Source: Acidimicrobiales bacterium
GTDB lineage: Bacteria > Actinomycetota > Acidimicrobiia > Acidimicrobiales > DASWMK01
DNA: 34,156 nucleotides
Reading direction: 5' to 3'
NCBI GenBank assembly: GCA_036399815.1
Contig: DASWMK010000182.1
Coordinates: 1-34,156 of the forward strand
Shown: piece after piece, positions 7,738-16,208 of the stretch
Position numbering within the stretch: the stretch's first letter is position 1
How the letters are laid out: each line of letters begins with the position of its first letter
Program-made: the position numbers and the translations under genes
The notes under the pieces: model-generated
What the model saw: only the letters and a program-made list of their open reading frames with translations
Told to the model about the DNA's origin: nothing
Databases searched by the model: none

Positions 7738-8915
7738 GCGGGCTCGACCTCCTCGCCGCCGAGCCACACCCGCGACGGCCGCAGCCCGAACGCCCACGCG
7801 AACGCGCCCTCGTGGTCGGCGTCCCAGGCGACGAGGTCGGCCAGCCGCCCCGGCTCGACCACGCCCCGGTCGGAGGCCCGCAGCGACCGGGCGCCGCCGG
7901 CCGTGGCGGCCGTGAGCGCCTCGTCCACCGACAGCCCGAACACGGCGACGGCCAGCGCGACCACCAGGCTCATCGACGTGATCCCGCTGGTGCCGGGGTT
8001 GTGGTCGGACCCGAGGGCGAGGTGGACGCCGGCGTCGGCCAGCGTCCGGGCCGGCGGCGTGGCGCCGAGGGACAGCGCCGTGCCCGGGCAGAGCACGGCG
8101 GTGACGCCGGCGGCGGCCAGCGCAGCCGCGTCCTCGGCCGTGGCCCGCAGCAGGTGGTCGGCCGACGCCGCGCCGACCTCGGCGGCGAGGAGCGACCCGC
8201 CCGTCCTGGCCAGCTCGTCGGCGTGGACCCGGGGCACGAGGCCGGCCGCCGCGCCCTCCGTGACCACCCGGCGGGCCTCCTCGACCGTGAACGCGCCCTC
8301 GTCGCAGAACACGTCGACGAAGCGGGCGCCGGCCGCCGCCGCCTCGCCGGCCCACCCGGCCGCCTCCGCGGCGTAGTGGTACTGCTCGCGCTCCCACTCC
8401 GGCGGGACGGCGTGGGCGGCGAGGAACGTGACCGCGATGCGGGGCACGCCGGGCCGGCCGCTCACCCGCCGCAGCAGCCGCACGGCCGCCACCTCGCCCT
8501 GGCGGTTCAGGTGGTAGCCGGTCTTGGCCTCGACCGTGGTCGTGCCGGCCCGCAGCCAGGTGGCCAGGCGCCTGGCCGTCGCCGCCTCGAGGTCGCCCAC
8601 GTGGGCCGCCCGGGTCGAGCGGACCGTCGACCGGATGCCGCCGCCCTCGGCCGCCACCTGCGCGTACGGCACGCCGGCGCTGCGCCGGGCGACCTCGGCC
8701 GACCGGGGCCGGGCGTACACGGGGTGGGTGTGGGCGTCGACGAGCCCGGGCGTGAGCAGGCAGCCGCCGAGGTCGACCACGTCCGGGTCGCCGGGCGCGT
8801 GGGCCGCCGGCCCCACCCAGGTGATGCGGTCGCCCTCGATGGCCACCGCGGCGTCGTCGAGCGTCCCCTGCGGCCCCGCCGTGAAGAGGCGCCCGATCCC
8901 CGTGATGACCGTCAT
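7734..8915 (-). CDS. hutI: Imidazolonepropionase
   Basis: This 393-residue amidohydrolase opens the ring of 4-imidazolone-5-propionate to N-formimino-L-glutamate in histidine degradation. The metal-binding DAHTHP (His62, His64), PYAQVAAEGGGIRSTV, TTTVEAKTGYHL, AHAVPPEW, VDVFCDEGAF, HADEL and GSDHNPGT motifs follow the HutI order, including details that separate it from generic amidohydrolases. KTGYHL replaces the commoner KSGYGL. The ATG at 8915 overlaps the GH15 stop as ATGA, so the two are probably co-translated. No hutH, hutU or hutG is visible, so the other steps must be elsewhere. Confidence 0.92.
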   Translation of the reverse strand: MTVITGIGRLFTAGPQGTLDDAAVAIEGDRITWVGPAAHAPGDPDVVDLGGCLLTPGLVDAHTHPVYARPRSAEVARRSAGVPYAQVAAEGGGIRSTVRSTRAAHVGDLEAATARRLATWLRAGTTTVEAKTGYHLNRQGEVAAVRLLRRVSGRPGVPRIAVTFLAAHAVPPEWEREQYHYAAEAAGWAGEAAAAGARFVDVFCDEGAFTVEEARRVVTEGAAAGLVPRVHADELARTGGSLLAAEVGAASADHLLRATAEDAAALAAAGVTAVLCPGTALSLGATPPARTLADAGVHLALGSDHNPGTSGITSMSLVVALAVAVFGLSVDEALTAATAGGARSLRASDRGVVEPGRLADLVAWDADHEGAFAWAFGLRPSRVWLGGEEVEPA

Positions 8916-10744
8916 AGGGGGGCGGACCGTACCAGCGGCGCGTCCCCCGGCCGGGGGCCGCACCGCCGCTCGGCCGCCCCGCCGCCGGTGACGGACAGGT
9001 TGGTCACCGTGTTCACGAGCGAGACGTGCGAGAAGGCCTGCGGGAAGTTGCCGAGCATCCGGCCCGACGCCGGGTCGTACTCCTCGGACAGCAGGCCGAC
9101 GTCGTTGGCGATGGCCCGCAGCCGCTCGAACAGGCGCACGGCCTCGTCCCGCCGCCCGAGGAGGGTCCAGCAGTCGGCCAGCCAGAACGTGCACATGAGG
9201 AACGCGCCCTCGGCCGCCGGCAGGCCGTCGAGGTCGGGGTGGGGCACGTAGCGGCGGACGAACCCGTCGTCGACGAGCTCGGTGGCGACCGCCTCGACCG
9301 TGTTGACCACCCGCGGGTCCGACGCCGGCAGGAACCCGACGAGGGGGATGCGCAGCAGGCTGGCGTCGAGCTCGGTCGACCCGTAGTGCTGGACGAACAC
9401 GCCCCGGTCGTCCACCCCCCGCTCGAGCACCTCGGCCCTGATCTCGACCCCGAGCCGCCGCCACCGGTCGACCGGCCCGTCGGTGCGGTGCGCCTCGCAG
9501 GCCCGGGCCGCCCGGTCGGCCGCCACCCACGCCATCACCTTCGAGTGGGTGAAGTGGCGGCGCGGCCCCCGCACCTCCCAGATGCCCTCGTCGGGCCGGC
9601 GCCAGTTGCCCTCGAGGAAGTCCATGAGCGCCTTCTGAAGGGCCCACGACTCCTCGTCGGCGTCGATCCCGTGCTCGCGGGCCTGGTGGAGGGCGTCGAG
9701 CACCTCGCCCCACACGTCGAGCTGGAACTGGTCGGCGGCGGCGTTGCCGACCCGCACCGGGCCGGACCGCTCGTAGCCCGGCAGCCAGTCGACCGTCCAC
9801 TCCGGCAGCCGGCGCTCGCCGCCCACCCCGTACATGATCTGGAGCCTCGACGGCTCGCCGGCGACGGCCCGCAGCAGCCAGTCCCGCCACGCCACCGCCT
9901 CGGTCGTGAAGCCGGCGCCGAGCAGGCTGAGCAGGGTGAACGTGGCGTCGCGGAGCCAGCCGTAGCGGTAGTCCCAGTTCCTCGGCCCGCCCAGCTGCTC
10001 GGGCAGCGACGTGGTCGGGGCGGCCACGATGGCGCCGGTCGGGTGGTAGGTGAGCGCCTTCAGCACGACGAGCGAGCGGCGGACGTCGGCCGCCCAGTCG
10101 CCCTCGTAGCGGCACTGGGAGACCCACGCCTCCCACCACCGCTCGGTGTCGGCCACGGCCCGGAACGGGTCGCACCGCTCGGGCGGGGCGAGGTGCGACG
10201 GGTGCCAGCTGAGCGTGAAGGGCACCCGGTCGCCGGCGCCCACGGTCACGTCGGCGACGGTGGTGAGGTCCTCGCCCCTCGTCGGCACCGGGGTGTCGAG
10301 GAACAGCGACTCGGGGCCGCAGATGGCCCGCAGCCGGCCGTCGGGCATCCGCCGGACCCAGGGCACGTCCTTGCCGTAGTCGAAGCGGACGACGAGCTCC
10401 ATGCGGACCGGCACCCGGCCGCGGCGGCCCTCGACGACCCGGACGAGGTTGGGCTCGCCGTCGCGGATCGGCATGCAGTCGACGATCGCGACGGTCCCGT
10501 CCGCGGTGTCCATCTCGGTCTCGAGGACGAGCGTGTCGCCCCGGTAGCGGCGGCGGACGGCGGTGACGGGGGCGGCCGGGGCGATGCGCCAGCGGCCGTG
10601 CTCCGGCCCGCCGAGGAGGGCGGCGAAGCAGGCGGGCGAGTCGAAGCGGGGGAGGGCGAGCCAGTCGACCGAGCCGTCCCGGCCGACGAGCGCGGCGGAC
10701 TCGGTGTCGCCGAGCAGGGCGTAGTCCTCGATGCGGGCCGGCAC
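8912..10744 (-). CDS. GH15 family glucoamylase/trehalase-like glycoside hydrolase
   Basis: This 610-residue protein has the two-part architecture of bacterial GH15: an N-terminal beta-sandwich (about 1-215; PARIEDYALLGD, GSVDWLALPRFDSPACFAAL) and an (alpha/alpha)6 barrel (about 230-600). Barrel hallmarks are RNWDYRYGWLRDATFTL, PEWTVDWLPGYERSGPVR-like, and LLSEEYDP followed by GNFPQAFSH near 550-575. Homologues include glucoamylases and the mycobacterial type GH15 trehalases, so the substrate may be starch oligomers or trehalose. I chose the GTG at 10744 because the typical N-terminus begins there; a frame extending further upstream has no family similarity. No signal peptide is seen, so it is probably cytoplasmic. 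It overlaps hutI by 4 nt. Confidence 0.92.
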   Translation of the reverse strand: MPARIEDYALLGDTESAALVGRDGSVDWLALPRFDSPACFAALLGGPEHGRWRIAPAAPVTAVRRRYRGDTLVLETEMDTADGTVAIVDCMPIRDGEPNLVRVVEGRRGRVPVRMELVVRFDYGKDVPWVRRMPDGRLRAICGPESLFLDTPVPTRGEDLTTVADVTVGAGDRVPFTLSWHPSHLAPPERCDPFRAVADTERWWEAWVSQCRYEGDWAADVRRSLVVLKALTYHPTGAIVAAPTTSLPEQLGGPRNWDYRYGWLRDATFTLLSLLGAGFTTEAVAWRDWLLRAVAGEPSRLQIMYGVGGERRLPEWTVDWLPGYERSGPVRVGNAAADQFQLDVWGEVLDALHQAREHGIDADEESWALQKALMDFLEGNWRRPDEGIWEVRGPRRHFTHSKVMAWVAADRAARACEAHRTDGPVDRWRRLGVEIRAEVLERGVDDRGVFVQHYGSTELDASLLRIPLVGFLPASDPRVVNTVEAVATELVDDGFVRRYVPHPDLDGLPAAEGAFLMCTFWLADCWTLLGRRDEAVRLFERLRAIANDVGLLSEEYDPASGRMLGNFPQAFSHVSLVNTVTNLSVTGGGAAERRCGPRPGDAPLVRSAPL

Positions 10745-10805
10745 GGGCGACGGTCTACCCCCGCAGCCACCGCCGCCGTCGCCGCCGGGAGTGACTAGCC
10801 CGTTC

Positions 10806-10840
10806 GGGCCACCCCGCATGGCCGAAAGGAGCCATGGCCC
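10806..10840. other. Nested inverted repeat between capA-like and GH15 genes
   Basis: ATGGC (10818-10822) pairs with GCCAT (10831-10835), and GGGCC (10806-10810) pairs with GGCCC (10836-10840), leaving a 7-nt one-sided bulge and an 8-nt loop. Both flanking genes read on the minus strand, so the hairpin may be a CapA-side terminator without a T-tract or a structure in the GH15 leader. The remaining bases of 10745-11025 hold no gene I can support. Confidence 0.35.
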
Positions 10841-11025
10841 GGCTGTGGACGAACCGCCATACTTTCCCGGCGACAAGGGGCCCAGGGGAGGCCTCGCCGG
10901 TCCGGGGGACCGCATCGGGGGTTGCGGTACGCGGGGGACACCGGGCCGCCGGCAGGCGGTGGCTGGGAGGGAGGGCCCAGCCGACCACCACCTCCCCTGG
11001 CCCCTCGCTCGCGTCCGGGCCCGCG

Positions 11026-12174
11026 TCAGGCGTCGAGGTCGGTGCACTCCCGCAGCTGGTCCCAGTAGGCGAGCGCGGCGTCCGCCTCGTCGCCCTCGAG
11101 CGGGTGGTGCAGCCCGTCGACCAGCACGCCGGGGAGGAACCGGTAGCCGTCGACCCGCCTGCCGGTGACCGTCACCTCCAGCACGCCGGTGTTCACCGAC
11201 AGCGGCGTGCGCTCCATGAACGTGAAGTTGCCGAGCCCGTAGGCCACGAACGCGTCGCCGAGCATCCCCGCGCCCTGGAGCACGTGGGCGTGCCCGCCGA
11301 CGACGAGGTCGGCCCCGGCGGCCACGAGGTCCCCGGCCAGGTCCTGCTGCACCTCGGTCGGGCAGGACTGCTGCTCGACCCCCCAGTGCAGGAACACGAC
11401 GACCGTGTCGCTGTCCTCCCTCGCCGCCCGCACCTCCTCGACCAGGCGGTCGACCCGCTTGGCCGACGCCAGCCCCGGCTCGTCGCCCTCGGCCGTCCAC
11501 TCGTCGATCAGGAAGTCGTCGAGCACCTGGGTGGCGGCGATGACGGCGATGCGCTGGCCGTCGACGGTCGTGCGGAACGGGGCGTAGGCCTCATCCTCGG
11601 TGCGGCCGGCCCCGATGACCGGGAAGCCGGCGCTCGCCGCGAGGTCGAGGGTGTCCTCCAGCCCGTCGACCCCGTAGTCCATGCCGTGGTTGTTGGCCAC
11701 GGAGGCGACGTCGACCCCGGCCGACTGCAGCGCGTCGAACGCCGCCGGAGGGGCCCGGAACGTGAACTGCTTGGGCGCCGGCGTCCCGCCCTCGGTCACC
11801 GCCGTCTCCAGGTTGACGACGGCCAGGTCGGCGGCGGACAGGGTCGGGGCGACGAGGGCCATGACCGAGGACGGGTCGGCCAGCAGCCGGGCCTCGATGG
11901 ACCGCTCGAAGTGGACGTCGCCGCCGAAGGCGATCGTCACCGGGTTGCCGCTGCCGAGCGGGTCGGCCGTCGTGGTGGTGGACGGGGCGGTGGTGGTCGG
12001 CGCGGCCGAGGTGGTCGTCGTCGGGACCGGCCCGGCCGACTCGCCGTCCGGGCCGGCGACGGCCCACACCGGCCCGCCGACGGCGACGGCGGCGACGACG
12101 GCGACCGTCACCCGCCGGCGGAGGTAGACCCGCCGGGGCAGCCGGCGCGGCCGGCGGGGCGCGGCGGTCGCCAT
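11026..12174 (-). CDS. CapA-family (poly-gamma-glutamate synthesis type) metallophosphatase-like protein
   Basis: This 382-residue protein has an Arg-rich N-terminus, a single hydrophobic segment (about 23-40), and a Thr/Ser/Pro linker (about 50-70) before the catalytic region, so it is probably anchored and faces outside. The domain shows the CapA motif series: IAFGGDVHFERS (81-92), VVNLETAVT, ASVANNHGMDYG, VVVFLHWGVE and GGHAHVLQG. These Asp/His/Asn positions make up a calcineurin-like dimetal site. In capsule operons CapA takes part in poly-gamma-glutamate export or attachment; with no capB/capC nearby its substrate here is unknown. It starts 7 nt after the DAHP synthase stop. Confidence 0.88.
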   Translation of the reverse strand: MATAAPRRPRRLPRRVYLRRRVTVAVVAAVAVGGPVWAVAGPDGESAGPVPTTTTSAAPTTTAPSTTTTADPLGSGNPVTIAFGGDVHFERSIEARLLADPSSVMALVAPTLSAADLAVVNLETAVTEGGTPAPKQFTFRAPPAAFDALQSAGVDVASVANNHGMDYGVDGLEDTLDLAASAGFPVIGAGRTEDEAYAPFRTTVDGQRIAVIAATQVLDDFLIDEWTAEGDEPGLASAKRVDRLVEEVRAAREDSDTVVVFLHWGVEQQSCPTEVQQDLAGDLVAAGADLVVGGHAHVLQGAGMLGDAFVAYGLGNFTFMERTPLSVNTGVLEVTVTGRRVDGYRFLPGVLVDGLHHPLEGDEADAALAYWDQLRECTDLDA

Positions 12175-12181
12175 GCCGGCC

Positions 12182-13519
12182 TCAGCCCCGGAGGAGCTCC
12201 GCCACCCGGAACGCGAGGTCGAGCGACTGGCGGGCGTTCAACCGCGGGTCGCACATGGTCTCGTAGCGCTCGTCGAGGCGGGCGTCGTCGATGTCGTCGG
12301 CCCCGCCGAGGCACTCGGTCACGTCGTCGCCGGTGAGCTCGACGTGGATCCCGCCCGGCCAGGTGCCCTCGGCCCGGTGGGCGGCGAAGAACCCGACCAG
12401 CTCCCGCTCGATGTCGTCGAGGTGCCGGGTCTTGCGCCCGCCCGGCGCCATGAACGTGTTCCCGTGCATCGGGTCCGACGCCCACACGACCGGGTGGCCG
12501 GCGGCCGTGACGGCCCGGAGCAGCGGCGGGAGGCCGTCGCCGATGCGGTCGGCGCCCATCCGGATGATGAGGGTGAGCCGCCCCGGCCGGCGCTCGGGGT
12601 TCAGCCGCTCGCACAGGGCGACGACCTCGCCGGGCGTGGCCGTCGGCCCGACCTTCACCCCGACGGGGTTCCCGACGCCGGACAGGAACTCCACGTGGGC
12701 CCCGTCGAGCTGGCGGGTGCGGTCCCCGATCCAGAGCATGTGGGCCGAGCAGTCGTACCAGTCGCCGGTGAGGCTGTCCCGCCGGGTGAGCGCCTCCTCG
12801 TAGCCGAGGAGCAGGGCCTCGTGGCTCGTGTAGAAGTCGACCTCGTGCAGCATCGGCTGCACGGCGACGTCGATCCCGCAGGCCCGCATGAACCGCATGG
12901 CCCGGTCGATCTCGTCGGCCACCACCTCGTAACGCCGCCCCTCGTGGCTCGACGCCACGAACTCCTGGTTCCAGGCGTGGACCCTCGACAGGTCGGCGAA
13001 GCCGCCCTTGGTGAACGCCCTGAGCAGGTTCAGGGTGGACGCCGACTGGTGGTAGGCGCGCACGAGGCGGTCGGGGTCGGGCGTGCGGGCCGCCTCCGTG
13101 AAGACCGGGTCGTTCACCATGTGGCCCCGGAAGACGGGCAGGTCGACGCCGCCCACGGACTCGACCGAGCCGCTCCTCGGCTTGGCGAACTGCCCGGCGA
13201 TGCGGCCGACCTTCACCGCCGGCACCCCGGCCGAGTAGGTGAGCACGACGGCCATCTGGAGGACGACCTTGAGCTTGTCCCTGATGGCGTCGGCCGAGAA
13301 GCTGTCGAAGGACTCGGCGCAGTCCCCGGCCTGGAGCAGGAAGGCCCGGCCGGCGGCGACCTCGGCCAGCGCCTCCGTCAGGTGCCTCGCCTCGCCGGCG
13401 AACACCAGCGGCGGGTAGCCGGCGACGACCTTGCAGGCCGCGTCGTAGGCGTCGGCGTCCGGCCAGTCGGGCTGCTGGGCGGCCGGCAGCTCGCGCCACG
13501 ACGTGGGGGACCAGGGCAC
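12182..13519 (-). CDS. aroG: Class II 3-deoxy-D-arabino-heptulosonate-7-phosphate (DAHP) synthase
   Basis: This enzyme joins phosphoenolpyruvate and erythrose 4-phosphate, the first step of the shikimate pathway. The 445-residue form starting at GTG 13519 aligns with class II (plant/mycobacterial AroG) proteins: [75 protein letters not shown] and [15 protein letters not shown] at 13555 would add 12 residues lacking family similarity, so I prefer the GTG; neither has a good ribosome site. Compared with M. tuberculosis AroG (about 462 residues) the N-terminal regulatory extension is shorter. It sits in a minus-strand run with a PPOX protein and a sigma factor upstream. Confidence 0.94.
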   Translation of the reverse strand: MPWSPTSWRELPAAQQPDWPDADAYDAACKVVAGYPPLVFAGEARHLTEALAEVAAGRAFLLQAGDCAESFDSFSADAIRDKLKVVLQMAVVLTYSAGVPAVKVGRIAGQFAKPRSGSVESVGGVDLPVFRGHMVNDPVFTEAARTPDPDRLVRAYHQSASTLNLLRAFTKGGFADLSRVHAWNQEFVASSHEGRRYEVVADEIDRAMRFMRACGIDVAVQPMLHEVDFYTSHEALLLGYEEALTRRDSLTGDWYDCSAHMLWIGDRTRQLDGAHVEFLSGVGNPVGVKVGPTATPGEVVALCERLNPERRPGRLTLIIRMGADRIGDGLPPLLRAVTAAGHPVVWASDPMHGNTFMAPGGRKTRHLDDIERELVGFFAAHRAEGTWPGGIHVELTGDDVTECLGGADDIDDARLDERYETMCDPRLNARQSLDLAFRVAELLRG

Positions 13520-13572
13520 GTCACCAGGGTGGCCCAGGCCGGCGGGCGGCTGCAATGCGGTCGGGCGCCGGG

Positions 13573-13974
13573 TCAGGCCGGGTCGAGCGTGATGCGGATC
13601 GCGACCCGGCGCTCCCGGCGCAGCGAGTCGCGGAAGTCGTCCCAGTCGGGGTGCTCGCCGGCGGCCTGGCGGTAGAGGTCGACCAGCGGCTGCTCGGCGT
13701 CGGGCAGCTCGACGATCTCAGCGGTGCCGTCGGCCTGGACCCACGGCCCGTAGAACCGGTCGGTGAAGGCGCAGAGCGTGGCGCGGGGGTCGCGGCGCAG
13801 GTTGGCGACCTTGGCCCGGTCCGTCGTGGCGCTGATCACGACCCGCCCGTCCTCGTCCACGCCGGCGACCACCGGCGACGCCTGGAGGCGGTCGCCGGAG
13901 GAGCGGCGGGTGACGAGGACCGTGTGGTGGTGCTCCCGCAGGAAGGCGCGGACCTCGTCGGGGGTGCTGGCCAC
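13573..13974 (-). CDS. PPOX-class (pyridoxamine oxidase-like) F420/flavin-binding protein
   Basis: This 133-residue split-barrel protein resembles the short actinobacterial F420-dependent PPOX-class proteins (Rv1155-like): [13 protein letters not shown] at 12-24, [19 protein letters not shown], then [19 protein letters not shown] at about 50-68 and the closing [13 protein letters not shown]. Family members bind F420, FMN or haem-type ligands as small dimers and reduce various substrates; the cofactor cannot be decided here. The GTG at 13974 follows the sigma factor stop by 7 nt, so the two are probably one transcript. Confidence 0.88.
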   Translation of the reverse strand: MASTPDEVRAFLREHHHTVLVTRRSSGDRLQASPVVAGVDEDGRVVISATTDRAKVANLRRDPRATLCAFTDRFYGPWVQADGTAEIVELPDAEQPLVDLYRQAAGEHPDWDDFRDSLRRERRVAIRITLDPA

Positions 13975-13981
13975 CGCTCGG

Positions 13982-14818
13982 TCAGGCGGCGTCGGTGTCG
14001 ATGCGGTTGGCGGCCTCGTCGCGCACGGCGCTGACGGCCCGCTTGACCAGCCGGCGGGCGGCCTCGGCGGTCACGCCCAGCTCCTCGCCGACCTCCCGGT
14101 AGCTGCGCTTGCGGCCGTCGTGGAGGCCGAAGCGCTGCTCGACGGCGTAGCGGGCCCTCGCGTCGAGGACGCCGAGCAGGTCGGTCACCATCTGCTCCTC
14201 GGCCCTGGCCAGCACCTCGGCCTCGGGGCCGGGGGTGGCGTCGGGGAGGATGTCGACCAGCTCGTTGCTGTCGTCGTCGCCGATCGTCCGGTCGAGCGAC
14301 GTCGGCGTGGTGAGGCGGTGGAGCAGCGCGTGCTCGTCGTCGAGCTCGTCGCCGTCGCCGGCCACCTGGCGGAGGGCGGCGCGGAGGCTGGCCGAGCGGT
14401 CACCGGGCAGGCGGACGAGGCTCGCCTTCTGGTCGAGGGCCCGGCCGATGGCCTGGCGGATCCAGAAGGTGGCGTAGGTGGAGAACTTGAACCCCTTGCG
14501 CCAGTCGAACTTGTCGACGGCGTGCTCGAGGCCGAGGTTGCCCTCCTGGATGAGGTCGAGCAGCTCCATGCCGGGGGGCAGCGGGTAGCGGCGGGCGACG
14601 CTCACGACGAGGCGGAGGTTCGCCCTGATGAACCGGTCCTTGGCGCGGGCCGCGGCGCGCACCTTGCGGCGCAGCGCCGGGTCGTGCTCGCCCGCCTCGA
14701 TGCGGGCGGCCGCGAGGCGGCCCTGCTCGATGATCTGCGACAGCTCCCGCTCCTCGGCGGCGGTGAGGAGGGGGACGAGGCCGATTTCGTTGAGGTACTG
14801 GCCGACGGAATCGCTCAT
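13982..14818 (-). CDS. Sigma-70 family RNA polymerase sigma factor, group 2-like
   Basis: This 278-residue sigma factor has region 1.2 (residues 3-35, DSVGQYLNEIGLVPLLTAAE), region 2 (about 60-130, including ANLRLVVSVARRYP, LDLIQEGNLGLEHAVDKFDW and the -10-recognising KGFKFSTYATFWIRQAI), region 3 (about 130-205) and region 4 (about 213-270) with helix-turn-helix SYREVGEELGVTAEAARRLV. No long acidic region 1.1 is present, so it is a non-essential primary-like (SigB/HrdA type) rather than the housekeeping factor. AGGTG stands just before the ATG. Its 95-bp upstream gap is shared with the divergent NuoF-like gene and holds a 7-bp inverted repeat that could be an operator. Confidence 0.93.
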   Translation of the reverse strand: MSDSVGQYLNEIGLVPLLTAAEERELSQIIEQGRLAAARIEAGEHDPALRRKVRAAARAKDRFIRANLRLVVSVARRYPLPPGMELLDLIQEGNLGLEHAVDKFDWRKGFKFSTYATFWIRQAIGRALDQKASLVRLPGDRSASLRAALRQVAGDGDELDDEHALLHRLTTPTSLDRTIGDDDSNELVDILPDATPGPEAEVLARAEEQMVTDLLGVLDARARYAVEQRFGLHDGRKRSYREVGEELGVTAEAARRLVKRAVSAVRDEAANRIDTDAA

Positions 14819-14833
14819 GGCACCTGGTTTGAA

Positions 14834-14859
14834 CGGGAATTACTGATGTGTCATTCCCG
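14834..14859. promoter_or_regulatory. CGGGAAT-N12-ATTCCCG inverted repeat, possible operator
   Basis: A perfect 7-bp inverted repeat with a 12-nt spacer lies between the divergent sigma factor (start 14818) and the NuoF-like gene (start 14914). The half-site spacing (19 bp centre to centre, about two helical turns) fits a dimeric repressor or activator. It is 15 nt from the sigma ATG and would overlap any promoter for that gene. As RNA it could also form a hairpin in the sigma leader. Confidence 0.45.
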
Positions 14860-14913
14860 GATCGACGTCGAGCATTCGGGATCGCGCCGTACCCGGGAAG
14901 GAATGGTTGCAAC

Positions 14914-16185
14914 ATGTCCACGCCTGTCCTCCTTCCCTACCCACCGGTGACTTCTGTCACCGACTACGTCGAGCAGCGGGGCGGCGGCCGGGGGCTGGCC
15001 CGGGCGAGGGCGCTCGGACCGGGCGGCACGATCCAGGAGGTCGCGCTGTCCGGCCTGCGGGGGAGGGGCGGCGCCGGCTTCCCGACCGGGCGGAAATGGC
15101 GGTCGATCAGGGACGGGGCCGGGGCCGGCGTCCCCCGCTACGTCGTCGCCAACGGGGCCGAGGGCGAGCCGGGGACCTGGAAGGATCGGGCCATCCTCCG
15201 CTCCGACCCGTACCAGGTGGTCGAGGGGGTGGCCATCGCCGCGCTGGCCGTCGGAGCGGAACGGGCGTACCTCGCGGTGAAGGAGCGGTTCGTCGACGAG
15301 CGGGACGCCCTCGCCCGGGCGCTCGCCGAGATGGCGGCCGCCGGCCTGGCCGGTGACGTGCCGATCGACCTCGTCGCCGGCCCCCAGGCGTACCTGTTCG
15401 GCGAGGAGACCGGCCTGCTCGAGGTCATCGAGGGCAACGCCGCCCTGCCCCGGCTGTACCCGCCCTACCAGCACGGCCTGTTCGCCACGGCGGCCGGCAC
15501 GCCCAACCCGACCCTCGTCAACAACGTCGAGACCCTCGCCATGGCGGCCCACGTGCTGGCCAACGGGCCGGAGTGGCACCGGTCGGCGGGCACCGAGGAG
15601 TCCCCCGGCATCGTCGTCTGCACGGTGAGCGGCGACGTGGTGGCGCCGGCGGTCGCCGAGGTGGCGCTGGGCACGCCCCTCGGGCAGGTGATCGACGAGG
15701 TCGGCGGCGGGGTGGCCCCCGGCCGGTCGGTGAAGGCGGTGCTGTCTGGCGTGTCGAACCCGGTCCTCCGGGGCGACCAGCTCGACGTCCCGGTCAGCTA
15801 CGAGGGGATGGCGGCGGCGGGCACCGGGCTCGGTTCGTGCGGGTTCGTCGCGTTCGACGACACGGCGAGCATGGTCGAGGTGGCCGTGCTGGCGTCGCGG
15901 TTCCTCGCCGACGAGTCCTGCGGGCAGTGCCCGCCCTGCAAGCTCGGCACGGCGGCCATCACCGGCCTGCTCGAGCGGGTGGCGGCCGGCGCCGCCGACG
16001 AGGCCACCTTCGAGCAGCTGCACCGCTGGCTCGTCCAGGTGACCGACGGGAACCGCTGCTATCTCCCGGTCGAGGAGCAGCGGCTCGTGTCCAGCCTGCT
16101 CCAGACCTTCCCCGAGGACTTCGTGGTCGGGCTGGAGGGCCGGCCGGTGCCGTGGCGGGGCCTCACCTGGCCGGACCTCGCCTGA
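14914..16185 (+). CDS. Orphan NuoF-like (51-kDa subunit type) FMN/Fe-S protein
   Basis: This 423-residue protein follows NADH dehydrogenase subunit F: a Gly-rich FMN/NAD site (GLRGRGGAGFPTGRKW near 45-60 and VVANGAEGEPGTWKDR near 77-92), an SLBB-like middle (about 230-310) and a C-terminal 4Fe-4S site with Cys336, Cys339, Cys342 (SCGQCPPCKLGT) and Cys382 (DGNRCYLP). The family passes electrons between NAD(P)H, FMN and a cluster. No other Nuo, hydrogenase or formate dehydrogenase subunit is adjacent, so its partner is unknown. I use the ATG at 14914, preceded by GGAAGGA; a GTG at 14848 would add 22 unrelated residues and lies inside the inverted repeat. Confidence 0.9.
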   Translation: MSTPVLLPYPPVTSVTDYVEQRGGGRGLARARALGPGGTIQEVALSGLRGRGGAGFPTGRKWRSIRDGAGAGVPRYVVANGAEGEPGTWKDRAILRSDPYQVVEGVAIAALAVGAERAYLAVKERFVDERDALARALAEMAAAGLAGDVPIDLVAGPQAYLFGEETGLLEVIEGNAALPRLYPPYQHGLFATAAGTPNPTLVNNVETLAMAAHVLANGPEWHRSAGTEESPGIVVCTVSGDVVAPAVAEVALGTPLGQVIDEVGGGVAPGRSVKAVLSGVSNPVLRGDQLDVPVSYEGMAAAGTGLGSCGFVAFDDTASMVEVAVLASRFLADESCGQCPPCKLGTAAITGLLERVAAGAADEATFEQLHRWLVQVTDGNRCYLPVEEQRLVSSLLQTFPEDFVVGLEGRPVPWRGLTWPDLA

Positions 16186-16195
16186 CCGGCTGCTT

Positions 16196-16201
16196 TAGGA
16201 T
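16196..16201 (+). promoter_or_regulatory. TAGGAT -10-like box, leaderless start of nadD
   Basis: TAGGAT is followed by 7 nt and the GTG at 16209. It lies in the 23-nt gap after the NuoF-like gene and no ribosome site is visible, so nadD and the genes after it probably start a leaderless transcript here. Confidence 0.5.
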
Positions 16202-16208
16202 CGCCGGT

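Noticed and set aside
10745-11025. Known riboswitch (ydaO, glycine or cobalamin type)
   Set aside because: None of the conserved core sequences I know is present.
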